The notes beneath the pieces are model-generated. The model was not told the origin of the DNA, did no database searches, and was given only the letters and a program-made list of their open reading frames with translations. From Blastomyces gilchristii SLH14081 (Eukaryota > Ascomycota > Eurotiomycetes > Onygenales > Ajellomycetaceae): 64,000 nt of DNA. Position numbers and translations under genes: made by a program. The stretch lies in NCBI RefSeq assembly GCF_000003855.2, contig NW_003101673.1:506734-570733 (forward strand), given 5' to 3'. Shown one piece after another: positions 36,595-48,375 of this stretch (positions within the stretch are counted from its first letter, which is position 1; each line of letters begins with the position of its first letter).

Positions 36595-37693
36595 AAGATC
36601 ACAGAGTCATAATATCTTTAAAATACTCACTTCTCAGAGTCTTTATAATATTTATCATTAATCATATATTTCTCACAGTGAGAGTAACACAGCTATAATG
36701 AGTTATTATCTTAATATTATCTAACAAATAATGAGTATATATCTGTATAAATATGAATATTTAGAAAATATGCACTTAAAAAGTGTGATCAGGGTGAACT
36801 CTGCTATCACTTGAATAATATCAAGAATAGAATGCTGAAATTAATGATTTCTCTCATCAATTTCACAGATAAGATATATGAAGATGATCTTGAGAAATAT
36901 AAGATTTTCTGACTTCTGATAAAAATGAATCTCACAGAAAGACTCTATTTTCATGATATCAGAGACTGAGTGTTATCAAAAAGTATTACTTTTATACAAT
37001 GCACATACACTTACTGTAATGATTCACTCTCTGTATATATGACTGAGAGTTATAGCTTTCTCATACTGTATAGCTCTCTCTGAGATGCTGCTGCTGATTT
37101 GTAACTTATACAGTCTCTCAGTTCAGCACACACTGTGTATATGCAGTCCTGTGTGCTGAGACTATGTTAATTATTATGACCTGGCATGGTACCTGCTTTT
37201 TACAGGTCATGTTTCATTTGAGAAGGAAGAGAGAAGATGCAACTGTGATTTTATTGAAAAGAGATAAATAATTAGTAATATTGAATATAATTTAATTCTT
37301 CTGCATTTAAAATTTGATTAGTCTATACTCTTTAATTTGAGGGTTTCTAAGAGTGTTTTAATAGTTTTTATACCAGCTTGAACTTAGTGATGAGTTGAAG
37401 AAGAAGAGGAAAGAGAGAAGAAAGAAATGAGAATAACTTATCTTTATAATATAAAAATAGAGAATCACTGCAATCATTCTCTCTAGTAATAAAGATCTGT
37501 TTTCTGCATGTATCTCTGATATAGATTATATAATAACTGCATACAAAGAATATCAACAGTGCATGTATTGAATGAAGATAATATTACTATATAACACTGT
37601 AGCTGTTTCTGTACATCTCTGAAAGCTGTTAATATTTTCTTTATCTCTTTATATTTGATAAGTCAGTAATATATTTCAATGCACTCTTTCTTT

Positions 37694-37805
37694 CATTATT
37701 ATCATTATCATCATCATTATCATCATCATCACTATTATTATCATTATTACTATTATTATTATCATCATCATTATCATTATCATTATTATCATTATTATTA
37801 TATCA
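37694..37805 (+). repeat. Imperfect (ATT/ATC)n trinucleotide array
   Basis: About 37 units alternating ATT and ATC. It produces a spurious His/Tyr-rich open frame. Confidence 0.9.
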
Positions 37806-39435
37806 TTTCTGACTGTCTCTTCTGTCTTCACCTCTCTTCAACACTCACTGAAATCAATTATGTCATTCTTCTTCAAATATTCTGCGGTTCTGCAGACCAT
37901 CAAGGCACGTGAGCACTGTCACAGATTGAAGAGAGAGAAGAAGAAGATATTTAAATAAGAAAAGACAGATCATAAGACATGTTATGATACCTTGAAGAGA
38001 CTTTATAAAAGAGTAGAATAATAACAATTTTAAGTAACACTTCTGATAGATTTAGACTGAACTAAGTATAGAAATAATGCAGATAACATCATCTGTGAGA
38101 GATTGAAAAAGAAGATAGTGAAGAGTCTTATATAATAGTAATAAGATCAGAAGAAGTTCTGAGAATGATTCAAGACTAAGATAAAGAGAGAGAGAGAGAA
38201 GAAGAGTGTTACTATAAATAAACAGTGATAGAAGAAGATTAAGAGAGTATTAAAGTAAGAGATAAAGAAGTCAAAACTGATAAGTTTTTTATTTATTAAG
38301 AGATAATAATTTTTGATAATACTTCTATTCTCTAATTGATTAGCAGAAGCTGACAGAGAAGAAGAAGATTAAGGCCTTATTCAGATCTCAAATGCACTTC
38401 AAAATTCAGAATATTAAGAAGACAGTTCTGCTCTCTGAGTATATCAATCTGCTTACTGCTGAGATAAAACCTGAGACAGCAGATCAGAAAATGCAGGATT
38501 TTGAGATACAGATTGACCTGACTGAGAAAGAGCAGCAGAAACCCTTCTCTGAGAAGACAGTAGAGAGAGATTTTGAGATGATTATTATCTCAGATAAGAA
38601 GAAGAAGAAGAAGAATAAGAATGAGAAGTGAATTATAAAAAATGATAAGAAGAATGAGAAAGAGAAGAAAGATAATAAGTAGAAAAAGTTTTTTTCTTTT
38701 TATATTAGTTAGTTATAAGTTCATAATTATTAATGATTAAAATTAATTTTAAGTGTTTAAAAATTATTGTACAAGTTGTAATCAATGTTAGAAATAATAT
38801 ATATATATATATTTAACTATTATGATTCACAAATCACTATAATGTATAAGTATCAATATTTTTTCAATATTGATATTTATAATATTAATATATTTTTAAT
38901 AATATTATCTGATAATATAATTTGATAACACTCTCTTTCATAATATTAATATATTTCAAGAAATATGACAGAGATTAATCAAGATTGTTTATTTACTTTT
39001 ATATATTAATAATATTCAATCTGAGTTAGTACTAAAATTACAACTATGCTAAGAAAGAAGATTATTTTCTGTTATAATAATTCTTCTTACATACATTAGT
39101 GATCAGTTATTATCTTTATTAAAAATAAATGATTATCTTTCTTAAATCTTTATTATATCTTCTGAATTCACTTCTTTCACTTCTTTAACTGCTATTAAAG
39201 ATTTATAAACTCTTCAAGAAATTACTATGAATCACAAAGTCTGTATTATTTATAATTCAACACAGAATGCTCTCTTTTAATTATAATGAATAATCACTTC
39301 ATTCTTCACATCTGATTCCAGGCCATGAAATTTATGAAAAACTTAACACAAATATTGAGATGAACTATGAAATAATTATTAACAGATTATATTACAGAAT
39401 ACTGAAGAGTCATCTCTCTGCTGTAATTACTGTAA

Positions 39436-39602
39436 TGTGGTTCGGAAGAACGTACGACCGCCGGATAATAACGCGGCCGCTTCCGAACTTGCTTACGAAT
39501 GTAAAGGGGCCATAGCGGCAATCAATTAATTTAGTGTACAGTATATAAGAAGCCAGTGTACGCCTGTAATCATACACTGACTCAAGCAACCTTTGAATCA
39601 CA
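39436..39602 (+). repeat. 5' LTR of G2 (167 bp), CpG-retaining
   Basis: TGTGGTTCGG at the left and TTTGAATCACA at the right. It contains GCGGCCGC and about a dozen CpGs, in contrast to gag next to it. The gag ATG is only 9 nt downstream, and the sequence after the LTR (TCTGATAGC) does not begin with the TGG of a usual tRNA primer site. Confidence 0.9.
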
Positions 39603-39611
39603 TCTGATAGC

Positions 39612-41259
39612 ATGTCTAAAAACTGGTGAGAAGTACAGGCTTCTTCAGAGTGTGATAATTCTATCTACAAAGTAATTTGTAGTTATTATGTCAGTGTGGT
39701 TCTAGAACATCTTAAAAGATAGTATACAAAGAGCAGTGAGTGAAAGAGTATTCAATTAATATTACTTTGCTTATTAAGGGAAAACTTCATATTCAGATGA
39801 ATGTCATGTATGAAATGTGAATAAATGAGATATGAGAAAGAAAATGAAAGCAGTGAACCAGATTCAAAGAAGTTCACTCTCTACTCAAAAGAAGAATAAA
39901 AAAGAGAGAGTGATCATCATCAGAGTTATACAATGATAATAAAAATCATATAATGATATAGTGATATAATAATAGACATTATATAATTAATGAGAAATCA
40001 CTGAAATGAATATCTTTTCTAGTTAATATAAACATTCTTCTCTGCTATCTGAATCAGAAGATATGCAGAATCTCTCAGAGAATTTACTCAAAACAGTCAG
40101 AAAAGCAGCTGAAATCACTGAACTGAAATTGAAGCTTCATACACATACAAGAATTCTAAATGAAATCAAGACCTTGTGTACACAGTGACAGACTGAGATA
40201 GAAGTCAAATAACAATTGATATTCACTGTAAATCAAGTATTTATAATGAAGAGCTTCATCAACATAATCATTATCATTAATAAGAATAGAGAAAATCAGA
40301 TCTTAGATCTGCAGTGAGAGATCAAATATTTATATAGATAGATAACTACACTGAATCTGAAGATCTCATCACAATTATTCACAATCTCTTCAGAAGTATA
40401 CACATCATCAGAGATCACTGTGCAGAATGAGAATCTGAGCATGAAATATATCAAGCTGAAAGATCTGTCAGAGTCATCAAGCTTTAATAATAATTAAAAA
40501 AATAATGCTGTAATCAGCTGACTAAGTCAGATATAATTATATTATCAGATTGAATATGAACTCACAGACAGACAGCTAATAGAATTTTAACAAGTCTTAA
40601 GATCTGCTATATTTCTACATGAAAAAGCAAAATCATTATAAATAGCTGATGAAAAGATAAATTTTATAGACTCAGAGTGATATTCATTCTTATAAATATG
40701 AAATGAGTTTTTCAAATGAGTCTTGTATAACTTTGAGAAAGTGAATATATGAGATAAGTATTACAAACACTTCACTGAGTGTAGATAAGTAAGTAATCTT
40801 ATATTATACTTCACACACTTCAGTTTACACTATCTCATATTGAATAAAGAGCTTTCAATATCTTTCTATTTATAGATCTTTATTCATGATCTTACATCTG
40901 AGTTAAGAGTAAAATGAAAATGCTTAACCTCATAATCAGATACAGTGAAAGAAGCATATAACATTCTTATTATACAGAAATAAGTAAGTCAATTATAATA
41001 GAAAATACTGTAATTAAGTATGTCTCAGTAGAAAATGAGTAATCAGACTTCTATAAAATAAGTTATATACTCAGATGTGATAAATCTAGATCTGAATATT
41101 ATTACTAAAGCACTGAATTCTCTGAAAAAGAGATTCTCTGAGTGAAAATCTTGATATTATAAGTACTGAGCTTGCTTCAACTGCAGATGTTAAAATCATG
41201 ATATAAAAGATTACACACAGTGTGCACAGTCAAGAGAAGTAAGAAAGTTAAAAAACTAG
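39612..41259 (+). pseudogene. G2 gag
   Basis: Starts M-S-K-N like G1. The CCHC knuckle near 41173-41214 keeps C-F-N-C then N-H-D-I-K-D-Y, where the last ligand is Tyr from Cys. Gag translation ends at TAG 41257-41259 right after the slippery heptamer. One indel separates the ATG frame from the knuckle frame. Confidence 0.8.
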
Positions 41260-41291
41260 CAGAATCAGTGAGCTCAGAGACACTCACTGAT
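41250..41291 (+). other. Programmed -1 frameshift site of G2 (heptamer plus hairpin)
   Basis: Gag codons TTA AAA AAC TAG give the heptamer A AAA AAC (41250-41256) followed at once by the stop. After a 7-nt spacer a perfect 9-bp stem forms (41264-41272 with 41283-41291) around a 10-nt loop, extendable by AGA/TCT across a two-base bulge. Confidence 0.88.
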
Positions 41292-44200
41292 ATTCTATGA
41301 AAAGTCTTCAAAGTGAAAAAGATGTCTGTGTTAGATGATTCTCTGAATTCTGTGAATATCAAGAGAAAGCAGGCTTCTGAATAAGATATGAGCAGGAATA
41401 ATAAAGCAGATATTCATCTCAATATCTTGAGACCTGAAATGTTAATATATAAAGAGCACTTAAATAAGAATTAAGAGATAGCTGTAAAAGTGTTAGCAGA
41501 CACAGAAGCTTCTACATAATATATTGATAAATATATAATTCAAAGACTGAAAGAGATCTACTGAGTAAAGAATCTCTGATATATAAGATTATCTGATAAC
41601 TGATATTTGATATTACTTATAAGAGTAAGAGTTCTCTTATACTTTGAAGAATAATCTTGCTACATTTGAGCACAAGAGCTGTAGAATGTGAAATACAATC
41701 TTATTCTCAGACTTAATTAATTTCAAAGATTCAATCTGCAGATTCAATGATATATATGTTATATATAATTGACTAATAAAAAGAAAACAGTTTATATGAT
41801 TCTATCAACTGATATGAGAAGAACATTTCATATCTCTGATATAGAAGAGTTAAATCTGCTTATACATTAATAAGTAAAGAGAATAATTCATAAGATCTTA
41901 TCTGAAAGCATTCTATATATCATACAGAACCTGAAAGTGAAGAAAATCAAAATAAAGAATATATAGAAAGATAAGTGTATGAAGAAGCTTCTGAAGAAGT
42001 ATAAGAAGATCTTCTGAACAGATCTTTCATCAGAATTGTCACTGAAATAAGGATTTGTACATGAGATTGATACAGAGAACATGAAATCAGTCAATCAGAA
42101 TGTATATCCTCTGTCACAAACATATCTCAAAGAATAGAAGCATCAGATCACAGACCTTCTAGAATATAATCTCATATCACTCTTATTAAGTATGTGAGAC
42201 TTTTCAGTTCTATTCATGAAAAAGGCAGGTGAGAAGTGATGAATATATATCAATTATCAAGCACTTAACAAGCTTATAATCAAGAATGAATATTCACTAT
42301 CACAGATTCAACAACAGTTGAATACAGTTGAAAACACTCAATATCTATCAAAGATCAATCTTCTCTCAGAATACTAGCAGATCTGTGTAAGTGAACTGTC
42401 AGTTCTGTGAACTGCATTTAATATATAATAAGAGAAGTTTGAATTCCTGACAATGCTATTCAGTCTGACAAATGCACTTATCATCTTTCAAATAATGATG
42501 AATATAATTCTTTATAAATAGAATGAAATCTTATATCTTGTATATCTCAATAACATTCTAGTCTTCTCAAACTTATACAATGAATATCTGAAGTATTTCA
42601 ATGAAGTGCTTACAACTCTAGCAGAGTATAAGCTCTATATTAAATCAACAAAGTATGTGTTTGAAACAGAAGAGTTGAAGTTCATAGAATATATAGTAAG
42701 TGATAACTGTATATATCTCATCTCAGAGAAATTGAATGTTATAGTGAATTAACTGTGACTGAGAAATATATATTATATACAACAGTTTCTTGAGTTAATC
42801 TTATATTACTGCAGATTCATCAAGAATTTCATATAAATATCTATATCACTCTCAGATCTCTTAAGAGAAACAGATACAAATCTGTAAAAGAAGAAGTTTC
42901 ATTCAATCATCTGAAATACTGCATGTAAAGAGACTTTTCTCATACTGAGAAAATATGTAATAACATTCTCAGTACTTATTCAATCAGATTATGATAAATC
43001 TTTCTATATTAAGACAGATATATCTGAATGAGCTATCAGAGACACTCTTCTACAGATAAGTAAGAATAGCAAGCTGCATGTGATGATATACAATGATAGA
43101 AAACTATCAGATACTGAGCTCAATTATTCAGTGTATGAAAAGAAATTGCTAGCAATCAAGCACACACTGATGTTGTGAAATAGATATATCAACAACAGAT
43201 ATATAACAACAGTGATCACAGATTATAAAAGTCTCATCTATCTATAATCAATAATAAAATCTTTCAAACACTTAGTACATTGAAACTCAGAGTTTCAAGT
43301 GTACAATCTTCATATTAAATATTAAAAGAAATCAGACACTGTGATGCCTGATACAATCAGTTGCAGATCTGATTTTATAAGTAAGAGTTCTGTGAATCAG
43401 ATATAAGAGAAGTTCATATTAAACACACTAAGAGAGTACAAGAAATCAGAATAAGTGAATATAATGATCTCTCACTTGAAGAATGATAAGATATCAAATA
43501 ATAAGTATTTTATAAAAGTAGTAGAAGAGATGCTTCTGAACTTCAAGCTGAGAAAATTGAACAATAATATTATACTTTACTGTGATCTAGAATATGCAGA
43601 AGCTTTCTATGTGAAACATTCATTTAGATGTGACTTAATAACTTATATACACAAGGAATTCAGTCACTTAGAAAGCTCTGAACTCATGAGTGTACTCAAA
43701 TCAAGAGTATACTAGCTAAGCATGACTGAGAATATTCAGATATATACTCATAAGTGTCTAAATTATCAGGTTGTGAAACAATCAAAGAAAGGGTTAGAAT
43801 ATAAGAAAATATAATATCAGATGAAATGTATAATACAACTGTTCAAATAATGAGAGATGAATCTCATAGACATACTGCTGCAAATATTAAATGAAAATTG
43901 ATAAATAATCACTGCTATTGATTACACTACTGACTGATCAGTTGTGAAAGCAGTTTCAGAGATAATAGAGAAGATAGTAATAAAGTTTCTATATAATGAG
44001 ATCTATATTAACTATGAAATATTATGTGAGATTCTAACTGATAACAGTGCAAATCTCATAGAAGAAGTGATAAGACATTTCATGAATCAGTTATAGATAA
44101 GATATTATAGAACAATATTATATCATCTGCAGATAAATAGAAAAGTGAAATACTTGAATGAAATCTTGAGTAATATACTGATAAAATATCTAGTGAGCAA

Positions 44201-45335
44201 GTCTATAAGACTATGAGATAAATATCTCAGATAGATGCTATTGATTACATGAATTCAACAGTATGCAGTCTTCAAGTATTCATTATTCTATCTGTTGTAT
44301 AAATTGCATTCACACATCTCAGAGAATGCTTCAGAAAAGATAAGAGAGAGAGTATTAATTATAGATACAGTAGAAACAGCAGTTACAGACACAACAGTTG
44401 CAGACATGAAATCAAGATTGAAAGAGATTAGTCACACACATACAAAAGTTAACAAGTTACTCCTGAACTGAGCAATTCAATCAAAAAGAATACAAGACTC
44501 ACTAGTTAAGAAATCAAGTCTCAAGATAAGAATGTGAGTTCTCATACATAATGAAGATTCTGAGAAGTTTCAATCTAGATGATTTGAGTCATATAAAATA
44601 CTCAAATCACATTCTCTGAGAATATATACATTGAAAGAATCAGAGGGACAGATCTTACATAACTTAATAAATAATTCACAACTTGTAAAAGTAAAGATAT
44701 AAGACTTAAACAGATTATAATTATCTACAGCACTATTATCAGTATTAAAAAAGAAGAAGCTTATAATTGAAAAGTCTTACAAAGTAAGAGAAATTATAGA
44801 CACTTATAAATCAGATAATCTCACTTATTCTGATCTTTTCATAATTATAAGAAAAGAATGAGAAGTAATGAAGAAATCAGATGAATATCATACTTTAATA
44901 AGTAATGAGACTGTAGCTGATTATATAATAATGCACTACAGACAGTGAATATAATACAGTAAAGAACAGTCTCAAAGCAGTAGACTTATACATAAATCAG
45001 ATTACAGAAGAAAAAGAAATTCAGAGTTGAATTCAACTGTTTACACTAGTTCAATTATGAAGATCACAGAGAATAAACTATCTGAAACACTTACAGACAT
45101 GTGAGATCAAGTCATCTTAATCTCTGAGAATGCTCAGAGATTGAGTAAGATTAGTTTTAATGAGCTGTTCACTGTAGTGATCTGAGCAGATGAAGAGAGA
45201 CAGTATAATATGTGAGATAGAATTATAAAAGATGAAAGCTGCTGAATCTAGTCACTGAATGCTGTATCATATAGAGATTATATAAGAGTAGTGACTAGCA
45301 GATAAAGAAAAAGTGTAAGAAAAGAAAAGAAATAA
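41250..45335 (+). pseudogene. G2 pol: protease, reverse transcriptase, RNase H, integrase
   Basis: Reached by a -1 shift at 41250-41256; 1362 codons in one frame to TAA at 45333. Protease D-T-E-A-S at residue 84 (ancestrally D-T-G-A-S). RT Y-L-N-N at residues 432-435. RNase H has L-N-Y-S-V-Y-E-K-K-L-L. Integrase HHCC begins Y-I-H-K-E-F-S-H near 43650, with core E-I-L-T-D-N-S-A-N-L near 44031. A long C-terminal tail follows with no chromodomain that I can see, unlike H and J. Stops are mostly TGA. Confidence 0.9.
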
Positions 45336-45517
45336 TAAATTAATCATTAACTGTAAGAGTCAGCTGTAAAAGATAAATATTATCATACATATCTCATTCA
45401 TTTTCATATGTTACATATTTAATCTATTTTTAACATCACATCATCTGAAAAACATTAAAAATAAAGAAAATCTTAAAACTTGAGATCTGTAAGAGATTTG
45501 AGAACTGTAAGTCACTC

Positions 45518-46940
45518 TTATAATAATATTATATACATCTTCAATTCCTCTATCACTCTGTGTACAATATTAATGTCATTTATCACAAGATTGACTGGAA
45601 TGCCAATATAGAAATGTATACACATATATATAGAAAAATTGAAGAAGAGTGTGAGACCTGCAGAACCAGAAGCCAGAGCAGAGAGAGCAGAGATGAAAGA
45701 AATGAAAGAAGAAGAAGACACAGAACTGAATGAATAACAGTGAGAATTATTCAGAGCTGAACACTTATAACTCAGTGTGTGTATAATCTTCTCTACAGAG
45801 AAGAGAGAGAAAGTAATGAAAGAAGCTTAGAGATAGAAGAAGATAGTCTCAGCAGCATTATCATCTTCAATTAAAATAATCTCTGACACTGAAGTAACTA
45901 AGAACTATTATTAGCATATAAAACTGTAAAAGCAGAGATAATAATTATCAAATGAATACTCACTGATCTTAGAATTGTATATACAATTACAACATGCACA
46001 AGACTTCTCAGAAAGAGAGAGAGAGATATAAGAGAATGTAGAAAGTAGAATATAATATGTGAATAGCTCATTTTCATAATAACATCTCAGATAAGATATA
46101 CAAGTCTCACATCTACAAATGTAAAAGAGTATAATATTTATATTCTTATTTCTAAAAACACAGATATTCTTCATCTGCATCACAAAGTCAGATAATAAAT
46201 ATCAGAGAATAGACTGATATAGATTAATTATTTCAAGAATATTCATTAGAGTAGATATATCTGTAATATTAAATTTAATAGTTATAAAAAGTTTCTTGAT
46301 ATCTGTGAATATTATAACTTTATATATAATAAAACTCATAATAATTTTCTCTAAGAACAGAAAGATCAGTGTCAGAAAGAGAAGATGAAAAAAGAAAAGA
46401 CTTACAATCTCAACACTGTTGAGAGAGAGAGTGATTCTTTAGTATAAATGAATAATTACTTCATTATAAATATTTAAAATAAATGTAATAATCAGTGTCT
46501 GCAGTCAAGCTCTAAATAGTCATGTTATACACAGTCTTCATATAATAAATTGTTCTAGAGATTGATAAGAAGAGTGAAAGTATATATACTGAGAAACATA
46601 GTTCATTAAGTCTATGTAACATCTTCTTGAAATAAGAAGAGCTGATAATGAAAGCAGAGACAGCAGAATCAGAGAGAGCAGAAATAGCAGGAGCAGAAGA
46701 ACCAGACACAGAGACAGATGTAGAAGATTGAGAGAGAGTGATAGAGAAAGAAATAGAGAGAACAGAGAGAGATATAAGAGATCTGATCACATATAATACA
46801 GATAATTTCTTTATTATCACATTCTCTAAGTTCTTGACTAACAATTCAATATTGAAATCATTATTATTAATGAATGCAGATCTGTCAACATATGAAGATT
46901 CTATATAAATTAAAACAAAAATATCAGCATCTGCAGTCAT
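45518..46940 (-). pseudogene. Extra ORF of element G on the strand opposite gag-pol (copy G2)
   Basis: Best-preserved first segment: 142 codons open at 46512-46940, starting M-T-A-D-A-D-I-F-V and including the Ser-rich centre. Segments 45911-46183 (Cys motifs C-E-T-C, then C-A-C-C-N-C) and 45518-45721 share a frame with each other. At the end of the first segment this copy has TAG where G1 has TGA and G3 has TAA. Only an ancestral TGG reaches all three by G-to-A changes, so the frame ran on through a Trp. Function unknown; a zinc-binding nucleic-acid protein is a guess from the Cys spacing. Confidence 0.55.
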
Positions 46941-47452
46941 ATAAAATAATCAGAAAAACATGATCAGATATCACTGAAGAAAAGAGAATCAGAGATATAT
47001 AAGAAGATAAAGAAGATGTGTTATTCATAGTAGTACATTCTGATAATTATAAGAAGATAAATAAGTTCTGATTATGTTTCATAACATGTTACACTTACTG
47101 CTAATAAACTGTCGGATATAAGTACTACAAGAACACTTGTTATGAAAACAGAGAGTCATTATCAGAAATGTGTACAATGTAATAGATGAATAACAGATAG
47201 AAGATGTTGAATAGAAGAAGAAACAGAAATCTTGAATGAGATGATAACATTCAATGATGATAATGAAGAAGATAATTGAAGAATGAGAAAAGTTAGTGAA
47301 TAAGTGATGTAATATAGTGAAAGTTTCTTTATGAGAGTGTATACAGAACACTAGCTGAATCAGAAATAGATCACATAATTGTGAACACTAGTGACATGTT
47401 AATCTGCATGAAGCTAGAGTATACATTATGATCATGTGAGTGTGACTGAATC

Positions 47453-47465
47453 TGATGAGAGAGAA
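47453..47465 (+). other. Polypurine tract of G2
   Basis: TGATGAGAGAGAA directly before the 3' LTR start TGTGATTC. G3 has the complement of GGTGAGAGAGAA at the same place (56829-56840). Confidence 0.75.
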
Positions 47466-47499
47466 TGTGATTCAGAAGAATGTACAATCACTGAATAAT

Positions 47500-48375
47500 C
47501 AGAAAGCAGAAAACTTGACCTCACTAAGTGCGCCACTTGACCTTATTACATAATCATGACTTCGACCTCACACAATACAGTAATAATCAGTTGGTAATTG
47601 ACTTTCAATCTTTCAATTCACTTATTTATTCATTCATTTAGCTCATTAATTAATCAAAAAGCATGTATAACTGATTCATAATCAATTAAATAAAAAGATA
47701 AATTCATATAGAATATAAAGAGATGTTTTACAGAATTTTAAAATATATTAAGATAAAAATATTTAATAATTGATTTTAAATTAATTTTAAATTGATTTTG
47801 AATTGATTTTAAATTGATTATTAATTAATTATAGTAATAAAAATAAATTCAATCTATATATTTAAGTAATTAATAATTGATTGAAAATCAATTAATAATC
47901 AATTCAGTGTAAATTATATAAATACTTACTTTATTATTAAATTCAAGAATAATTTCAGTATTAAATTGATTTTAAATTGATTTTAAATTGATTTTAAATT
48001 GATTATAGAATTGATTATTAATTAATTATAGTAATAAAAATAAATTCAATCTATATATTTAAGTAATTAACAATTGATTGAAAATCAATTAATAATCAAT
48101 TCAGTGTAAATTATATAAATACTTACTTTATTATTAAATTCAAGAATAATTTCAGTATTAAATTGATTTTAAATTGATTTTAAATTGATTTTAAATTGAT
48201 TTTAAATTGATTTTGAATTGATTGTAGAATTGATGGTAAATAATTGAGTGGTTTCAAATTACAAGAAAAGATGTATTGAGCGAGGTCAGGTAGTGGCACG
48301 GGCCACATTTGCGAGGTCAGCTTACATAACGAGGTCAAGTGGCGCACTTAGCGAGGTCAAGTATTCTGTATACAC
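47500..48375. mobile_element. 876-bp non-autonomous inverted-repeat element in the G2 3' LTR
   Basis: Flanked by CTGAATAAT (47491-47499) and CTGGATAAT (48376-48384), a 9-bp duplication with one G/A difference. Terminal inverted repeats of about 55 bp share ACTTGACCTC, CTAAGTGCGCCACTTGACC and TTA(C/T)(A/G)TAA, with the outermost 13 bases less alike. The motif TGACCTC recurs three times at the left end and four at the right. It has no ORF. A 9-bp duplication and long inverted ends suggest Mutator-like; hAT-like is possible if the duplication is 8 bp. The right end keeps its CpGs, the left end has lost several. Confidence 0.85.
47820..48214. repeat. Two tandem ~197-bp units plus AAATTGATTTT arrays inside the inverted-repeat element
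   Basis: The block starting TTAATTAATTATAG at 47821 recurs at 48018. The junctions are runs of TTTTAAATTGA of variable copy number. Confidence 0.85.

Larger units (their letters stand above)
36145..39239. other. hAT internal region upstream of the recognisable transposase
   Basis: No gene I can name. It contains an A-rich tract (36490-36594), the motif GTTATCAAAAAGTATTAC near 36972 (also seen, reversed, near the ends of the related MITEs), a CpG-bearing patch at 37883-37912 (GCACGTG), and a Lys/Glu-rich open stretch (38392-38631) of unknown meaning. I did not find the N-terminal BED-type zinc finger expected for hAT transposases, though it may be decayed here. Confidence 0.4.

Noticed and set aside
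37178..37213. Inverted repeat ATGACCTG ... CAGGTCAT
   Set aside because: Eight bp with a 19-nt spacer and no flanking duplication; too weak to call an element end.
37679..37912. His/Tyr-rich 77-codon open frame
   Set aside because: It is the translation of an (ATT/ATC)n array, with no other coding sign.
38392..38631. Lys/Glu-rich open frame as a hAT N-terminal domain
   Set aside because: It contains no Cys/His pattern of a BED finger and is not in continuity with the transposase frame; composition alone does not support a call.
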